41,830 nucleotides of DNA, from assembly GCA_025928435.1 (NCBI GenBank), contig JAICJM010000011.1, positions 1 through 41,830 of the forward strand, given 5' to 3'. The translations under genes and the position numbers were made by a program. Source of the stretch: Thermoleophilia bacterium (lineage in GTDB: Bacteria > Actinomycetota > Thermoleophilia > Gaiellales > JAICJC01). Shown piece after piece: positions 7,670 to 14,749 of this stretch. How positions within the stretch are numbered: the first letter of the stretch is position 1; every line of letters begins with the position of its first letter. The notes beneath the pieces are model-generated. The model made no database searches. It was not told the origin of the DNA and saw only the letters and a list, made by a program, of their open reading frames with translations.

Positions 7670-8785
7670 GTGTCCGTCCGCGTCCGCTTCGCTCCCAGCC
7701 CCACCGGGTCGCTCCACCTCGGCAGCGCGCTGACGGCGCTCGCCAACCGCCTGTTCGCGAGCAGGCACGGTGGGACGCTCCTCCTCCGGATCGACGACAC
7801 CGACACCGAGCGGTCGGGCGCCGGCCTGGAGGCCGGGATCCTGCGCGACCTGCGCTGGCTCGGCATCGCCTGGGACGAGGGCCCCCTGCGCCAGAGCGAT
7901 CGCTTCGACCGCTACCGCGAGGCCGCGTCGGCGGCGCGCGGCGTCGAGATCCGCGACGGCGCCTGCTGGCTGCGGGCGCCGGGGCAGGCGCCGTTCGTCA
8001 TCCTGCGCGGCGACGGCCGGGCGACCTACAACTGGGCGACGGCGGTCGACGACCACGACGAGCGGATCACCGACGTCATCCGCGGCAACGACCACCTCTC
8101 GAACACGCCGCTCCAGGAGGCCGCCATCCGCGCGATCGGGGGCGAGCCGCCGCGCTACCTGCACCACGCCGTCATCACCGGCGACGCCGGCAAGCTCTCC
8201 AAGCGCGAGGGCGCGGCGTCGATCGCCGACCTGCGGATCGACGGCTACCCGCCCGAGGCGGTCGTGAACTACCTGGGGCTGATCGCGAGCTCGGGCCCGG
8301 GCGACGTGCTCGGGCTCGACGAGCTGGTCGAGCGCTTCGACGAGGGCCGGCTCGCCCGCGGCACGGTGAGGGTCGACCCGGCCCGGCTGCGCGCGCTGTC
8401 GACGCGCCATCTGGCGTCGCTGTCGGCCGACGATCTCGTGACCCGGGTGCTCGACCGGTGCCCGCCGGGCACGCCGGCGGAGGCAGTCCGCGCGCTTGAG
8501 CCGGCCCTGCGGGGCGTCCACACGCTGGCCGAGGCGGTCGAGCTGGTCGAGTGCGTGCTCGTGACGCCCGACCACGAGCCGCTCCCAGAGCTGGCGGCGA
8601 TCCGGGCCCGCTACCCGGAGCGGCTGGACGAGGAGGCGGCGCGCTCGCTCGTCGATGACCTGCGCCGCGCGGACGTCCCGCTGCGGCGGGCGCGGCGGGC
8701 GCTGACCGGGCGCGACCGCGGCCCCGAGCTCTGGGCCGTGTTCGCGGCGCTGCCGCGGGACGAGGCCATCCGGAGGGCGGCATGA
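7670..8785 (+). CDS. gltX: Glutamyl-tRNA synthetase, short form
   Basis: Class I aminoacyl-tRNA synthetase charging glutamate. The HIGH-type signature is in FAPSPTGSLHLGS near the N-terminus and the KMSKS-type signature is KLSKR (175-179). RIDDTDTERS, VILRGDGRATYNWATAVDD and VIRGNDHLSNTP are typical GluRS blocks. At 371 residues it is about 100 shorter than usual. The stretch between LRQSDRFDRYREAAS and PFVILRGDG is reduced to some 25 residues, removing most of the tRNA acceptor-binding insertion and its zinc-binding cysteines, and the anticodon-binding part is also compact. The GTG start is 8 nt after the preceding gene, and the stop overlaps cysS (ATGA). It could be the only GluRS or a second, specialised copy. 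Confidence 0.88.
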   Translation: MSVRVRFAPSPTGSLHLGSALTALANRLFASRHGGTLLLRIDDTDTERSGAGLEAGILRDLRWLGIAWDEGPLRQSDRFDRYREAASAARGVEIRDGACWLRAPGQAPFVILRGDGRATYNWATAVDDHDERITDVIRGNDHLSNTPLQEAAIRAIGGEPPRYLHHAVITGDAGKLSKREGAASIADLRIDGYPPEAVVNYLGLIASSGPGDVLGLDELVERFDEGRLARGTVRVDPARLRALSTRHLASLSADDLVTRVLDRCPPGTPAEAVRALEPALRGVHTLAEAVELVECVLVTPDHEPLPELAAIRARYPERLDEEAARSLVDDLRRADVPLRRARRALTGRDRGPELWAVFAALPRDEAIRRAA

Positions 8786-10080
8786 GGCTGCGCGACTCCC
8801 GCACCGGCGAGCTGGTCGAGCTCGAGCCCGGGCCCGACGGCACCATCGGGATCTATGCCTGCGGCCCGACGGTGTACGGGCGCATCCACGTCGGGAACGC
8901 CCGCCCCTTCGTCGTCTTCGGGCTGATGAAACGCTACCTGGAGTGGCGCGGCCGGCCGGTGACGCTGGTCGAGAACATCACCGACATCAACGACAAGATC
9001 TATGCCGCCGCGGCCAGGGCCGGCGTGCGCTCGGACGACCTCGCCCGCGAGATGGCGGCGGCGTACGTCGCCGATACGGAGCGGCTCGGCATCGGCCGGC
9101 CCGACCACGAGCCGCTGGCGTCCGAGACGCTGCCGGAGATCGTGGGGTTGATCGAGGAGCTGGTCGCGTCCGATCACGCCTACGAGGCGGCCGGCGACGT
9201 CAATTTCGCCGTGCGCAGCTTCCCGCCGTACGGCGAGCTCTCCGGCCAGCGCCCGGACGAGCTGCGCGCGGGCGAGCGGGTCGAGCCGGGCGAGCACAAG
9301 CGCGACCCCGTCGACTTCGCGCTCTGGAAGGCGACGAAGCCCGAGGAGGACACCGCTTGGCCGTCGCCCTGGGGCGAGGGCCGCCCGGGCTGGCACATCG
9401 AGTGCTCGGCGATGGCGGAGAAGCTGCTCGGTCGCCGGTTCGCCGTCCACGGGGGTGGGCGCGACCTGATCTTCCCTCACCACGAGAACGAGATCGCCCA
9501 GTCGGTGGCCGCCGGCAGGCCGTTCGCGACCGTGTGGGCGCACAACGGCATGCTGCGGCTCGCGGGCGAGAAGATGGCGAAGTCGCAGGGCAACATCGAC
9601 CTGCTCACCGACGCGCTCGACCGCTGGGGAGCGGAGACGTTCCTCATGTTCCTGCTCCAGGCCCACTACGCGAGCCCGATCGACTACGACGACGCGGCGC
9701 TCGAGCGGGCCCGGTCGGCATGCGGGACGCTGCGCAACCGGCTGCGGTCGGGGTCGGGAACCGACGAGGGGCTGCGCGAGGCCGTGATCGCGGCGCTCGA
9801 CGACGACTTCCGCACGCCGGAGGCGCTGGCCCTGCTCTTCACCGCGCCGCCCGAGGCCCGCGACACCGTCGCCGAGGTGCTGGATGTCCTCGGCCTCGGC
9901 GGCCTCGCCCACGACGAGCCGCCGCCGTCCGACGTCGTCGCGCTGGCCGAGGAGCGCCGGGAGGCTCGCGCGCGACGCGACTTCGCCGAGTCCGACCGCA
10001 TCCGCGACGAGCTGGCGGGGCGCGGGTGGGAGGTGCGCGACGCCGGCGTCGGCTACGAGCTCTACCCGCGCGATGGCTGA
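8782..10080 (+). CDS. cysS: Cysteinyl-tRNA synthetase
   Basis: Class I synthetase of 432 residues, slightly shorter than the usual 460. Zinc ligands that bind the cysteine substrate are visible: Cys27 (YACGPTVYGRIHVGNAR, which includes the HIGH-type motif HVGN), Cys208 (GWHIECSAMA) and the His pair of IFPHHENEIAQ. The KMSKS motif reads KMAKSQGN. The C-terminus is the helical DALR-like anticodon region ending in RDFAESDRIRDELAGRGWEVRD. Start ATG overlaps the gltX stop, and the rlmB ATG begins inside its last codons (10073), so the three genes are tightly coupled. The gltX-cysS-rlmB-yacP order matches that of Bacillus and many actinobacteria, without cysE and mrnC. Confidence 0.95.
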   Translation: MRLRDSRTGELVELEPGPDGTIGIYACGPTVYGRIHVGNARPFVVFGLMKRYLEWRGRPVTLVENITDINDKIYAAAARAGVRSDDLAREMAAAYVADTERLGIGRPDHEPLASETLPEIVGLIEELVASDHAYEAAGDVNFAVRSFPPYGELSGQRPDELRAGERVEPGEHKRDPVDFALWKATKPEEDTAWPSPWGEGRPGWHIECSAMAEKLLGRRFAVHGGGRDLIFPHHENEIAQSVAAGRPFATVWAHNGMLRLAGEKMAKSQGNIDLLTDALDRWGAETFLMFLLQAHYASPIDYDDAALERARSACGTLRNRLRSGSGTDEGLREAVIAALDDDFRTPEALALLFTAPPEARDTVAEVLDVLGLGGLAHDEPPPSDVVALAEERREARARRDFAESDRIRDELAGRGWEVRDAGVGYELYPRDG

Positions 10081-10768
10081 CGTCGTCTACGGGCGCCGGG
10101 CGGTGCGCGAAGCGCTGCGGGGCCGACGCGAGGTGGGGAAGGTGTGGTGCGCGCCCGGTCTCGAGGGAACGATCGACTGGCTCCCGCGCGGCGCGCGCGA
10201 GGCGAGCCCGGCGGCGCTGACGGATCGGGCGGGGAGCCCCGACCACCAGGGCGTCGTCGCCGAGGTCTCGGACTACCCCTATGTCGGGGCGGAGGAGCTC
10301 CTGACCGGCGAGCGGCCGCTGATCGTCGCCCTCGACGAGGTCACCGACCCCCACAACCTGGGCGCCGTCGCCCGGGTGGCCGAGTGTGCCGGCGCCGACG
10401 GGCTCCTGATCACGACGCGGCGGTCGGCCCGGGTCACGCCGGCCGTCTGCCGCGTCTCGGCCGGCGCCGTCGAGCATCTCCGGATCGCGCGGGTCGAGAA
10501 CCTGGCCGACCTGCTCCTCGCAGCCCGCCGGCCCGGCCTGTGGACATACGCGGCCGCGCCCGGCGCGGCCCCCCACGACCGCTCCGACTACCGCGACGGC
10601 GCGATATTCGTGCTCGGGGCCGAGGGCCGTGGCCTGCGCCCGCGGGTGCGGGCGGCCTGCGACGCGGCCGTCGCGATCCCGATGCGGGGACGGGTCGAGT
10701 CGCTGAATGTGTCGACGGCGGCGGCCGTCCTGCTCTTCGAGGCCGTCAGGCAGCGCGGTGGCGGCTGA
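10073..10768 (+). CDS. rlmB: RlmB/TrmH-like SpoU family RNA 2'-O-methyltransferase
   Basis: SPOUT methyltransferase of 231 residues that probably 2'-O-methylates 23S rRNA. A short N-terminal substrate-binding region (VYGRRAVREALRG, HQGVVAEVSDYPY) leads into the SpoU catalytic domain with the three knot motifs: VALDEVTDPHNLGAVARVAE (motif 1), FVLGAEGRGLRPRVRAAC (motif 2) and IPMRGRVESLNVSTAAAVLLFEA (motif 3). The ATG at 10073 overlaps the end of cysS by 8 nt, and yacP starts within its 3' end (10758). The N-terminal domain is somewhat shorter than in E. coli RlmB. The exact target nucleotide is inferred from neighbourhood and family. Confidence 0.9.
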   Translation: MADVVYGRRAVREALRGRREVGKVWCAPGLEGTIDWLPRGAREASPAALTDRAGSPDHQGVVAEVSDYPYVGAEELLTGERPLIVALDEVTDPHNLGAVARVAECAGADGLLITTRRSARVTPAVCRVSAGAVEHLRIARVENLADLLLAARRPGLWTYAAAPGAAPHDRSDYRDGAIFVLGAEGRGLRPRVRAACDAAVAIPMRGRVESLNVSTAAAVLLFEAVRQRGGG

Positions 10769-11228
10769 GCTCTACATCGTCGACGGCGACAACGTCTGCC
10801 ACCTGCGCGGGCCGGGCGAGGATTACGCTCGCGCGCGAGAGCTCCTCGTGGCCGAGATCGCCGGCTACATGGCGCAGACGGGCATCGACGCGGTCGTCGT
10901 CCTCGACGGGCACGGCCAGAACCGGTCGATCGGCCGCACGAGGGTGACATATTCCGGCCGTGAGACGGCCGACACGATCATCGAGCGACTCGCCCACCGC
11001 GGCGCGGACGGGCGGGAGGTGACCGTCGTCTCGTCGGACTCGGTGCTGCGGCACGTCGCCCAGCGCAGCGGCGTCCACGCGATGAGCGCCCGGGAGTTCT
11101 CAGACCGGCTGTCGGCCGCGCCGCGGGAACGCTTCCAGCCCCAGAAGGGGCCTTCCCGCCGGCTCCTGGGCGACGCGCTTGACCCCGCGGTGCGCGAGGC
11201 GCTCGAGCGCATGCGCCGCGGCGGCTGA
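10758..11228 (+). CDS. YacP/Rae1-like NYN-domain endoribonuclease
   Basis: PIN/NYN-fold nuclease of 156 residues. Acidic catalytic residues are visible in IVDGDNVC at the N-terminus, VVVLDGHGQN, TADTIIERLA and TVVSSDSVLRH, the standard pattern of the YacP (DUF901) family. In Bacillus the orthologue Rae1 cleaves mRNA on the ribosome, and the same position between rlmB and sigH supports orthology. The GTG start lies inside the rlmB 3' end (11-nt overlap). The C-terminal tail (FQPQKGPSRRLLGDALDPAVREALERMRRGG) is basic and may bind RNA. Confidence 0.85.
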   Translation: MAAELYIVDGDNVCHLRGPGEDYARARELLVAEIAGYMAQTGIDAVVVLDGHGQNRSIGRTRVTYSGRETADTIIERLAHRGADGREVTVVSSDSVLRHVAQRSGVHAMSAREFSDRLSAAPRERFQPQKGPSRRLLGDALDPAVREALERMRRGG

Positions 11229-11248
11229 CCGGCCTCGCCCCGATCAAT

Positions 11249-11276
11249 TTGACACGGGCGGAACTTGGTGTAATAG
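11249..11276 (+). promoter_or_regulatory. Promoter of the sigH-like gene
   Basis: TTGACA (11249-11254), a perfect -35 hexamer, with TAATAG (11271-11276) 16 bp later. Transcription would begin near 11283, giving a leader of about 80 nt before the GTG at 11364, so unlike many genes here this one has a 5' UTR and a Shine-Dalgarno. Confidence 0.65.
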
Positions 11277-11363
11277 TTCCGCGCGTCCCTAAAGCTGAGG
11301 TTGAAGGTCAGATTGACTCTGATCGAGACTTCTGGCTTTCCCCTTTCCCTCCGGAGGTTGGCG

Positions 11364-12029
11364 GTGTCCAGGTCGAGTGCTGCGGTGCAGCTCCAGCAGC
11401 GGCGCGTCCTGCGGGAGCCCACTGAGCTCTCCCTGATCGCGGCCGCGCGGAACGGGGACGAGCGGGCGATGGACGAGATCATCCGCCGCTACCAGGGGTT
11501 CGTCCGGCTCAAGGCGAGCTCGTACTTCCTCGCCGGCGGCGATTCGCACGATCTCGTGCAGGAGGGCCAGATCGGCCTGTTCAAGGCCGTCCGCGACTTC
11601 CGGCCGGACAAGGAGACGTCGTTCCGGTCGTTCGCCGAGCTGTGCATCACCCGCCAGATCATCACGGCGATCAAGACCGCCACCCGGTACAAGCACGCGC
11701 CGCTGAACACCTACGTGTCCTTCAGCCATACGCCCGCGGGGCAGGAGGCCGACGCCGACTGCACGCTCGGCGATGCGCTCCCCGGGCCGGCCGTCGACGA
11801 CCCGGCGACCTGCGTGATCTCGAGCGAGGAGCTCCAGAGCCTCCTTGCGTGCCTCGGGTCGACCCTTTCATCGCTGGAATCCCAGGTGCTGACCGGGTAT
11901 CTCGAGGGCCGCAGCTACGAGGCGATCGGCGAGGCGCTCGATTGCGACCCCAAGACGGTCGACAACGCCCTGCAGCGGGTCAAGCGCAAGGTGCTCGCCC
12001 ACCTGCAGGCGCGCCGCGCGCTCGGCTGA
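11364..12029 (+). CDS. sigH: RNA polymerase sigma factor, SigH-like (sigma-70 family)
   Basis: Alternative sigma factor of 221 residues. Region 2 is clear (LIAAARNGDERAMDEIIRRYQGFVRLKASSYFLAGGDSHDLVQEGQIGLFKAVRDF then SFRSFAELCITRQIITAIKTATR) and region 4 is at the C-terminus (LSSLESQVLTGYLEGRSYEAIGEALDCDPKTVDNALQRVKRKVL). It matches the SigH group of Firmicutes and actinobacteria, which also follows yacP. The GTG at 11364 has a GGAGG site 6 nt upstream and is preferred to the TTG at 11301. In Bacillus SigH controls the transition state; the regulon here is unknown. It has its own strong promoter, so its expression can be uncoupled from the synthetase operon. Confidence 0.9.
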   Translation: MSRSSAAVQLQQRRVLREPTELSLIAAARNGDERAMDEIIRRYQGFVRLKASSYFLAGGDSHDLVQEGQIGLFKAVRDFRPDKETSFRSFAELCITRQIITAIKTATRYKHAPLNTYVSFSHTPAGQEADADCTLGDALPGPAVDDPATCVISSEELQSLLACLGSTLSSLESQVLTGYLEGRSYEAIGEALDCDPKTVDNALQRVKRKVLAHLQARRALG

Positions 12030-12049
12030 GACCCGGGCGCCGGCCACTG

Positions 12050-12065
12050 CGTACCAGCAGGTACG
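12050..12065. promoter_or_regulatory. Inverted repeat and possible -10 before tRNA-Thr
   Basis: CGTACC-AGCA-GGTACG, directly followed by a TACGAT hexamer (12062-12067) that could serve as -10 for the tRNA. The function is uncertain; it could also belong to the 3' end of the sigma-factor transcript. Confidence 0.3.
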
Positions 12066-12081
12066 ATCGAGGTGCGAAAAT

Positions 12082-12116
12082 CGGGGCCGGGCCCCGGGCG
12101 GGGCCTGGCCCCATCC
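12082..12116. repeat. Two tandem palindromes of the GGGGnC-n-GnCCCC type
   Basis: GGGGCC-G-GGCCCC (12083-12095) is followed at once by GGGGCC-T-GGCCCC (within 12097-12116). The second unit, with its flank GGC...CATCC, matches 22440-22459 in 19 of 20 bases. It lies between the sigma gene and tRNA-Thr and could terminate the sigma transcript, though there is no U tract. Confidence 0.5.
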
Positions 12117-12123
12117 TTCGCGC

Positions 12124-12196
12124 GCCGGGATAGCTCAGCTGGCAGAGCACCGCTCTTGTAAAGCGGTTGTCGCGGGTTCGATTCCCGCTCCCGGCT
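12124..12196 (+). tRNA. tRNA-Thr (anticodon TGT)
   Basis: Full cloverleaf: acceptor GCCGGGA pairs with TCCCGGC, D stem GCTC/GAGC, anticodon stem CCGCT/AGCGG with loop CTTGTAA (anticodon TGT), T stem GCGGG/CCCGC with TTCGATT loop. Discriminator T; the CCA end is not encoded. It follows the sigH-like gene. Confidence 0.95.
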
Positions 12197-12260
12197 CTGC
12201 GACACATTCATGCACGGTCACAAGAAGGCAGGGGAGGAATCGGCGCGTCCCTGGCCGGCT

Positions 12261-12461
12261 CTATCGCCTGCCTGCCAGACTGACGGGGTGGGCAGCGATG
12301 CATGGGGCGCAACGCGTTTCGCCCGCCGGGCGGTACATGGAAAGCCGCGCATCACAGGTGGCACACGTGCCTGCGCAGGAGGTCTGGACGCGTTCCTTCC
12401 CGGCGTCCCCAAAGAGCGTGTAGCCGCCCATCGTCCAACTTCGAGACCCGCGCGGCCTCAT
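12261..12461 (-). CDS. Small putative zinc-ribbon protein (66 aa)
   Basis: The frame carries a paired-cysteine motif, CAGTCATCDARLSMYRP followed by AGETRCAPC, which resembles the CxxC...LSxYNP...CxxC zinc-ribbon modules attached to some actinobacterial regulators. The ATG at 12461 overlaps the stop of the preceding 44-codon frame (ATGA), the usual sign of translational coupling; an internal ATG at 12431 would give a 56-residue version. It sits in a region otherwise lacking genes downstream of tRNA-Thr. It may be a real small gene or the surviving end of a larger one. Confidence 0.45.
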   Translation of the reverse strand: MRPRGSRSWTMGGYTLFGDAGKERVQTSCAGTCATCDARLSMYRPAGETRCAPCIAAHPVSLAGRR

Positions 12462-12592
12462 CCGCTGCGACGCTCGTACGCCTTGGCGGGGTCAGGTTCA
12501 GGAGTCCGGTCAGGCCCTCCGGCGTCGGGCGACGCCTCGACGATGTCCGCGGCGGCACACGCAGCGCCAGGCCGTTTGGGCGTGGTCTCCAT
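12458..12592 (-). CDS. Hypothetical 44-aa peptide, coupled to the zinc-ribbon frame
   Basis: A short frame beginning METTPKRPGAACAAADIVEA and ending AKAYERRSG. Its ATG (12590-12592) has a very strong ribosome site, AGGAGGGG, 3 nt upstream, and its stop overlaps the start of the downstream zinc-ribbon frame. It is Pro/Ala-rich and no domain is recognised. An inverted repeat at 12608-12623 lies in its leader. Real translation is plausible from the SD and the coupling, but coding bias cannot be judged over 44 codons. Confidence 0.4.
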   Translation of the reverse strand: METTPKRPGAACAAADIVEASPDAGGPDRTPEPDPAKAYERRSG

Positions 12593-12607
12593 GATCCCCT
12601 CCTATCA

Positions 12608-12623
12608 GACGATCCGTATCGTC
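12608..12623. promoter_or_regulatory. Inverted repeat GACGAT-CCGT-ATCGTC
   Basis: Perfect 6-bp arms with a 4-nt centre, 15 bp upstream of the minus-strand 44-aa frame and next to its Shine-Dalgarno. Candidate operator or leader hairpin for the small minus-strand operon. Nearby, 12656-12670 holds a second short hairpin (GGTGGT-TGC-ACCACC). Confidence 0.35.
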
Positions 12624-12837
12624 GGTCGGTGAGGTCAGCGAGCCGCGTGGAAGCCGGTGGTTGCACCACCAAGCGCCGGGCATTCCTCCAGACGACTTAC
12701 TCTACCAGGGGAAGCCGTCGATCCGCAGCCAGTCGCTTGCCAGCTTCGTCTCGCCGCTGCGGCGGCGCTCGCGGTCGCCGTGAGAGCGGCTCCACCATCC
12801 ACGTACAGACCCCATCTTTCGAAGGAGCGTCGCGCTC

Positions 12838-13008
12838 ATGAAACTTCCTACCAACCATCCGGTCACGGTTCGGTTCACCGACGGCAAGGAGCTGGCGGTG
12901 ACGGTCCAGGAATCAGATGCATTGGGACTCGTCGCCGCCTCTGCCGAGGGCCAGGCGCGAACAATCGTGATCCCGTGGAGCGCCATCAACCAGGTCACCT
13001 GGCAGTGA
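12838..13008 (+). CDS. Small beta-rich protein, 56 aa, possible Sm-like fold
   Basis: The ATG follows an AAGGAG ribosome site by 10 nt. The product starts MKLPTNHPVTVRFTDGKELA and ends TIVIPWSAINQVTWQ. The pattern (strand, DG turn, strand, D..GLV.., strand, then a short hydrophobic xxPWSAINxV segment) is what a minimal Sm/Hfq-type five-strand barrel would look like, with the last part in the place of Hfq's YKHAIST. This is a resemblance of pattern, not proven homology. It stands alone in the degraded zone after tRNA-Thr. Confidence 0.6.
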   Translation: MKLPTNHPVTVRFTDGKELAVTVQESDALGLVAASAEGQARTIVIPWSAINQVTWQ

Positions 13009-13182
13009 TCTTGCGGCTGGTCCAGCGTCCGATGATATGTATCCAGGGTATGCCCGCCGCATGGCCGCGCATCTCGATGGACACGATGACGTCACCTCCG
13101 TCTTCCGTGCCCGGCGCGGGTTGGATGAAGGGACGTCCAGTCTGGCGACCGCCCGCAGTCTCGGAGGGCGCTCAACAGGAGA

Positions 13183-13220
13183 AAGGTCCCCCGCGGGATG
13201 CGTCTCCCGCCGGGGACCTT
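13183..13220. repeat. Long GC-rich hairpin
   Basis: AAGGTCCCC and GCGGGA pair with TCCCGC and GGGGACCTT across a six-base loop; the only flaw is one C opposite C. Fifteen pairs in all. No U tract follows, so it is either a bidirectional terminator or a mobile-element end. Confidence 0.5.
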
Positions 13221-13269
13221 CCAAAGCCGGATGACGGACGCGAAGCGCCCCGTCAGGGCCTTCCAAAGT

Positions 13270-13307
13270 CGTAGTGGGCGGGGCCAATTCAGACCCCGTA
13301 GTGGGCG
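13270..13307. mobile_element. Possible remnant of an IS21-type terminal repeat
   Basis: CGTAGTGGGCG occurs twice, 27 bp apart, separated by a palindromic-like GGGGCC...GACCCC segment. IS21-family ends consist of such short repeated units. No transposase frame is present, so if this is an IS end the element has been lost. The assignment rests on general resemblance only. Confidence 0.25.
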
Positions 13308-13411
13308 ACTCGATCGCCTGGAAACATTGTAGCACTAATCACCATCAAGACGGTCCTCAATCGAATCGCGACGTTTCGAGCCATCGCCGGGGCAAAGACG
13401 ATTGTGCCCGC

Positions 13412-13441
13412 CTCCCGGGGCGGTTCGCCCCGCCCCGGGAG
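13412..13441 (-). terminator. Hairpin terminator after the minus-strand secreted protein gene
   Basis: Perfect 12-bp stem CTCCCGGGGCGG / CCGCCCCGGGAG with a 6-nt loop, 22 bp beyond the stop codon of the gene ending at 13464. It lacks a run of T, as is common in very GC-rich actinobacteria. Confidence 0.65.
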
Positions 13442-13463
13442 ATTTGCGCGCCCACACGCGCAG

Positions 13464-14609
13464 CTATGAATGCGCTTCGAGCAGCGTGTTGATGTGGTCG
13501 TTGGTGTCCGTGTACCCGGCCGCCCACAGCTGGCCGTCGGCCGGGTTCATCGCGAGCGAGCTCAGGAAGCCCTCGTGGATCGCGCTCTCGGTCCACCTGG
13601 CGCCGTTCCAGTGCTCGACGACGGCGTGCGTGTTGATCCCGGCCTCGATGCCGTATCCGGCCGCCCAGACGTCATTCGCGCTCCGGGCGAGGACGGCGTA
13701 GAGCGGGTCGCCGCCGGGGTCCGGGGACGGCGATGCCACGCGATGCCACCTCGACCCGCTCCAGTGCAGGATGAATGAGCGGTAGGGGACGCCGGTGTCC
13801 TCGTTCCCGACGGTTCCGACCGCCCAGGCGTTCCTGGGCGAGAGCGCCGTGACGCTGTCGAGCTGGTTCACGTCGTCGGTGTCGGTGTCGAGCGGGTTCG
13901 GGGTCGGCGTGCGCACCCAGCTGCCGCTGACGCGATGCTCGGCAAACGTCGTCGTGGCACCGGTCATCGGATCGGTGGACGTGCCGACCGCCCACACGGT
14001 GCCGTGCGGGACGTACGCCACGCCGCTCAGGAAGGCGGATCCCGGCGCGCCGGCGCTCGTGCTCCAGGTGACGCCGTTCCAGTGCTCGAGCAGCCCGCCC
14101 GAGTCGTTCGCGCCGCTCGCCCAGGCGTCGGTCGTGCTCCGCGCCGCGACGGACTGGAGCGTGCCGTACGAGAAGCTTGGGGTCGGGACGAGCGCCCACG
14201 TCGAGCCGTTCCAGTGCATCGCGAACGACTCGGACGTTCCACCGACGAAGTCGCCGGTCGCCCCGACCGCCCAGGCGTCGTCGTGGGCCGTGCTCGCCAT
14301 CCCCCGGATGTCGGTGTCCGGCCCGGTCGTCGCCGGGGTCGAGTGGAGGGCCCAGGTCGTGCCGTTCCAGTGCTCCAGCAGGATCTGGTGCGTGTCGGGG
14401 TTCGGGTAGTTGATCTTGTATCCGCCCGCCCAGCCGTCGTTCGTTCCGGCGCGGGTGACGGCGTTGAAGGCGTTCCAGTCCGACGGCCCGGTGAGCGGGT
14501 TGACCGTCGCCTGCTTCGTCCAGGGCGCGGCGACGGCGACCCCGGTCATTGTGGCCCCTGCGAGCACGCTCACCAGGCTCGCCAGGATGGCTCGATGCGT
14601 TCGTGACAT
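13464..14609 (-). CDS. Secreted beta-propeller-like protein with HWNG..W repeats
   Basis: Exported protein of 381 residues. A signal peptide (MSRTHRAILASLVSVLAGATMTGVAVAA) is followed by about seven blade-like repeats of roughly 45 residues, each with a D.WAVG-type strand and a HWNG..W strand (LLEHWNGTTWALHS, AMHWNGSTWALVP, LLEHWNGVTWSTS, VVEHWNGARWTES). This is the pattern of extracellular propellers of unknown function. The ATG at 14609 has a GAGGAGAGG ribosome site; the longer upstream frame would precede the signal peptide and is rejected. The repeats differ enough to exclude recent duplication. Role is unknown, perhaps binding of a ligand outside the cell. Confidence 0.78.
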   Translation of the reverse strand: MSRTHRAILASLVSVLAGATMTGVAVAAPWTKQATVNPLTGPSDWNAFNAVTRAGTNDGWAGGYKINYPNPDTHQILLEHWNGTTWALHSTPATTGPDTDIRGMASTAHDDAWAVGATGDFVGGTSESFAMHWNGSTWALVPTPSFSYGTLQSVAARSTTDAWASGANDSGGLLEHWNGVTWSTSAGAPGSAFLSGVAYVPHGTVWAVGTSTDPMTGATTTFAEHRVSGSWVRTPTPNPLDTDTDDVNQLDSVTALSPRNAWAVGTVGNEDTGVPYRSFILHWSGSRWHRVASPSPDPGGDPLYAVLARSANDVWAAGYGIEAGINTHAVVEHWNGARWTESAIHEGFLSSLAMNPADGQLWAAGYTDTNDHINTLLEAHS

Positions 14610-14749
14610 CACGACCCTCTCCTCGTCGTGGTTGACGTCCGCAAACCTATGGCGTAGATGCAACGCGGTCTGTGCGCGAGTGCACATCCCGTGTGTGACC
14701 GTCGTCAACGACGTGGTCGTTACGTACTATCCTCGGTTCGTTATGTAAT

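Larger units (their letters stand above)
13009..13463. other. Gene-poor stretch with hairpins and repeat remnants
   Basis: No frame here has convincing start signals or protein character. It contains a 15-bp near-perfect hairpin (13183-13220), a second hairpin (TGACGG ... CCGTCA, about 13230-13255), two copies of CCTTCCAAAG (13217-13226, 13259-13268), two copies of CGTAGTGGGCG (13270-13280, 13297-13307), a more AT-rich patch (about 13318-13380) and the terminator hairpin at 13412-13441. Confidence 0.5.

Noticed and set aside
13037..13234. 65-codon plus-strand frame in the disturbed zone
   Set aside because: No ribosome site, no promoter, and it runs through the long hairpin; product is Arg/Ser/Gly-rich without pattern.
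1281..13326. ATCGCCTGGAAACA occurring at 1281-1294 and 13313-13326
   Set aside because: A 14-base match is expected by chance a few times in a 42-kb GC-rich window; flanks are unrelated.
14694..14709. Second CRP-like site TGTGA-N6-TCAAC upstream of the secreted propeller gene
   Set aside because: The right half is degenerate and its position is 85 bp before the start with no promoter seen nearby; too weak to list as a site.
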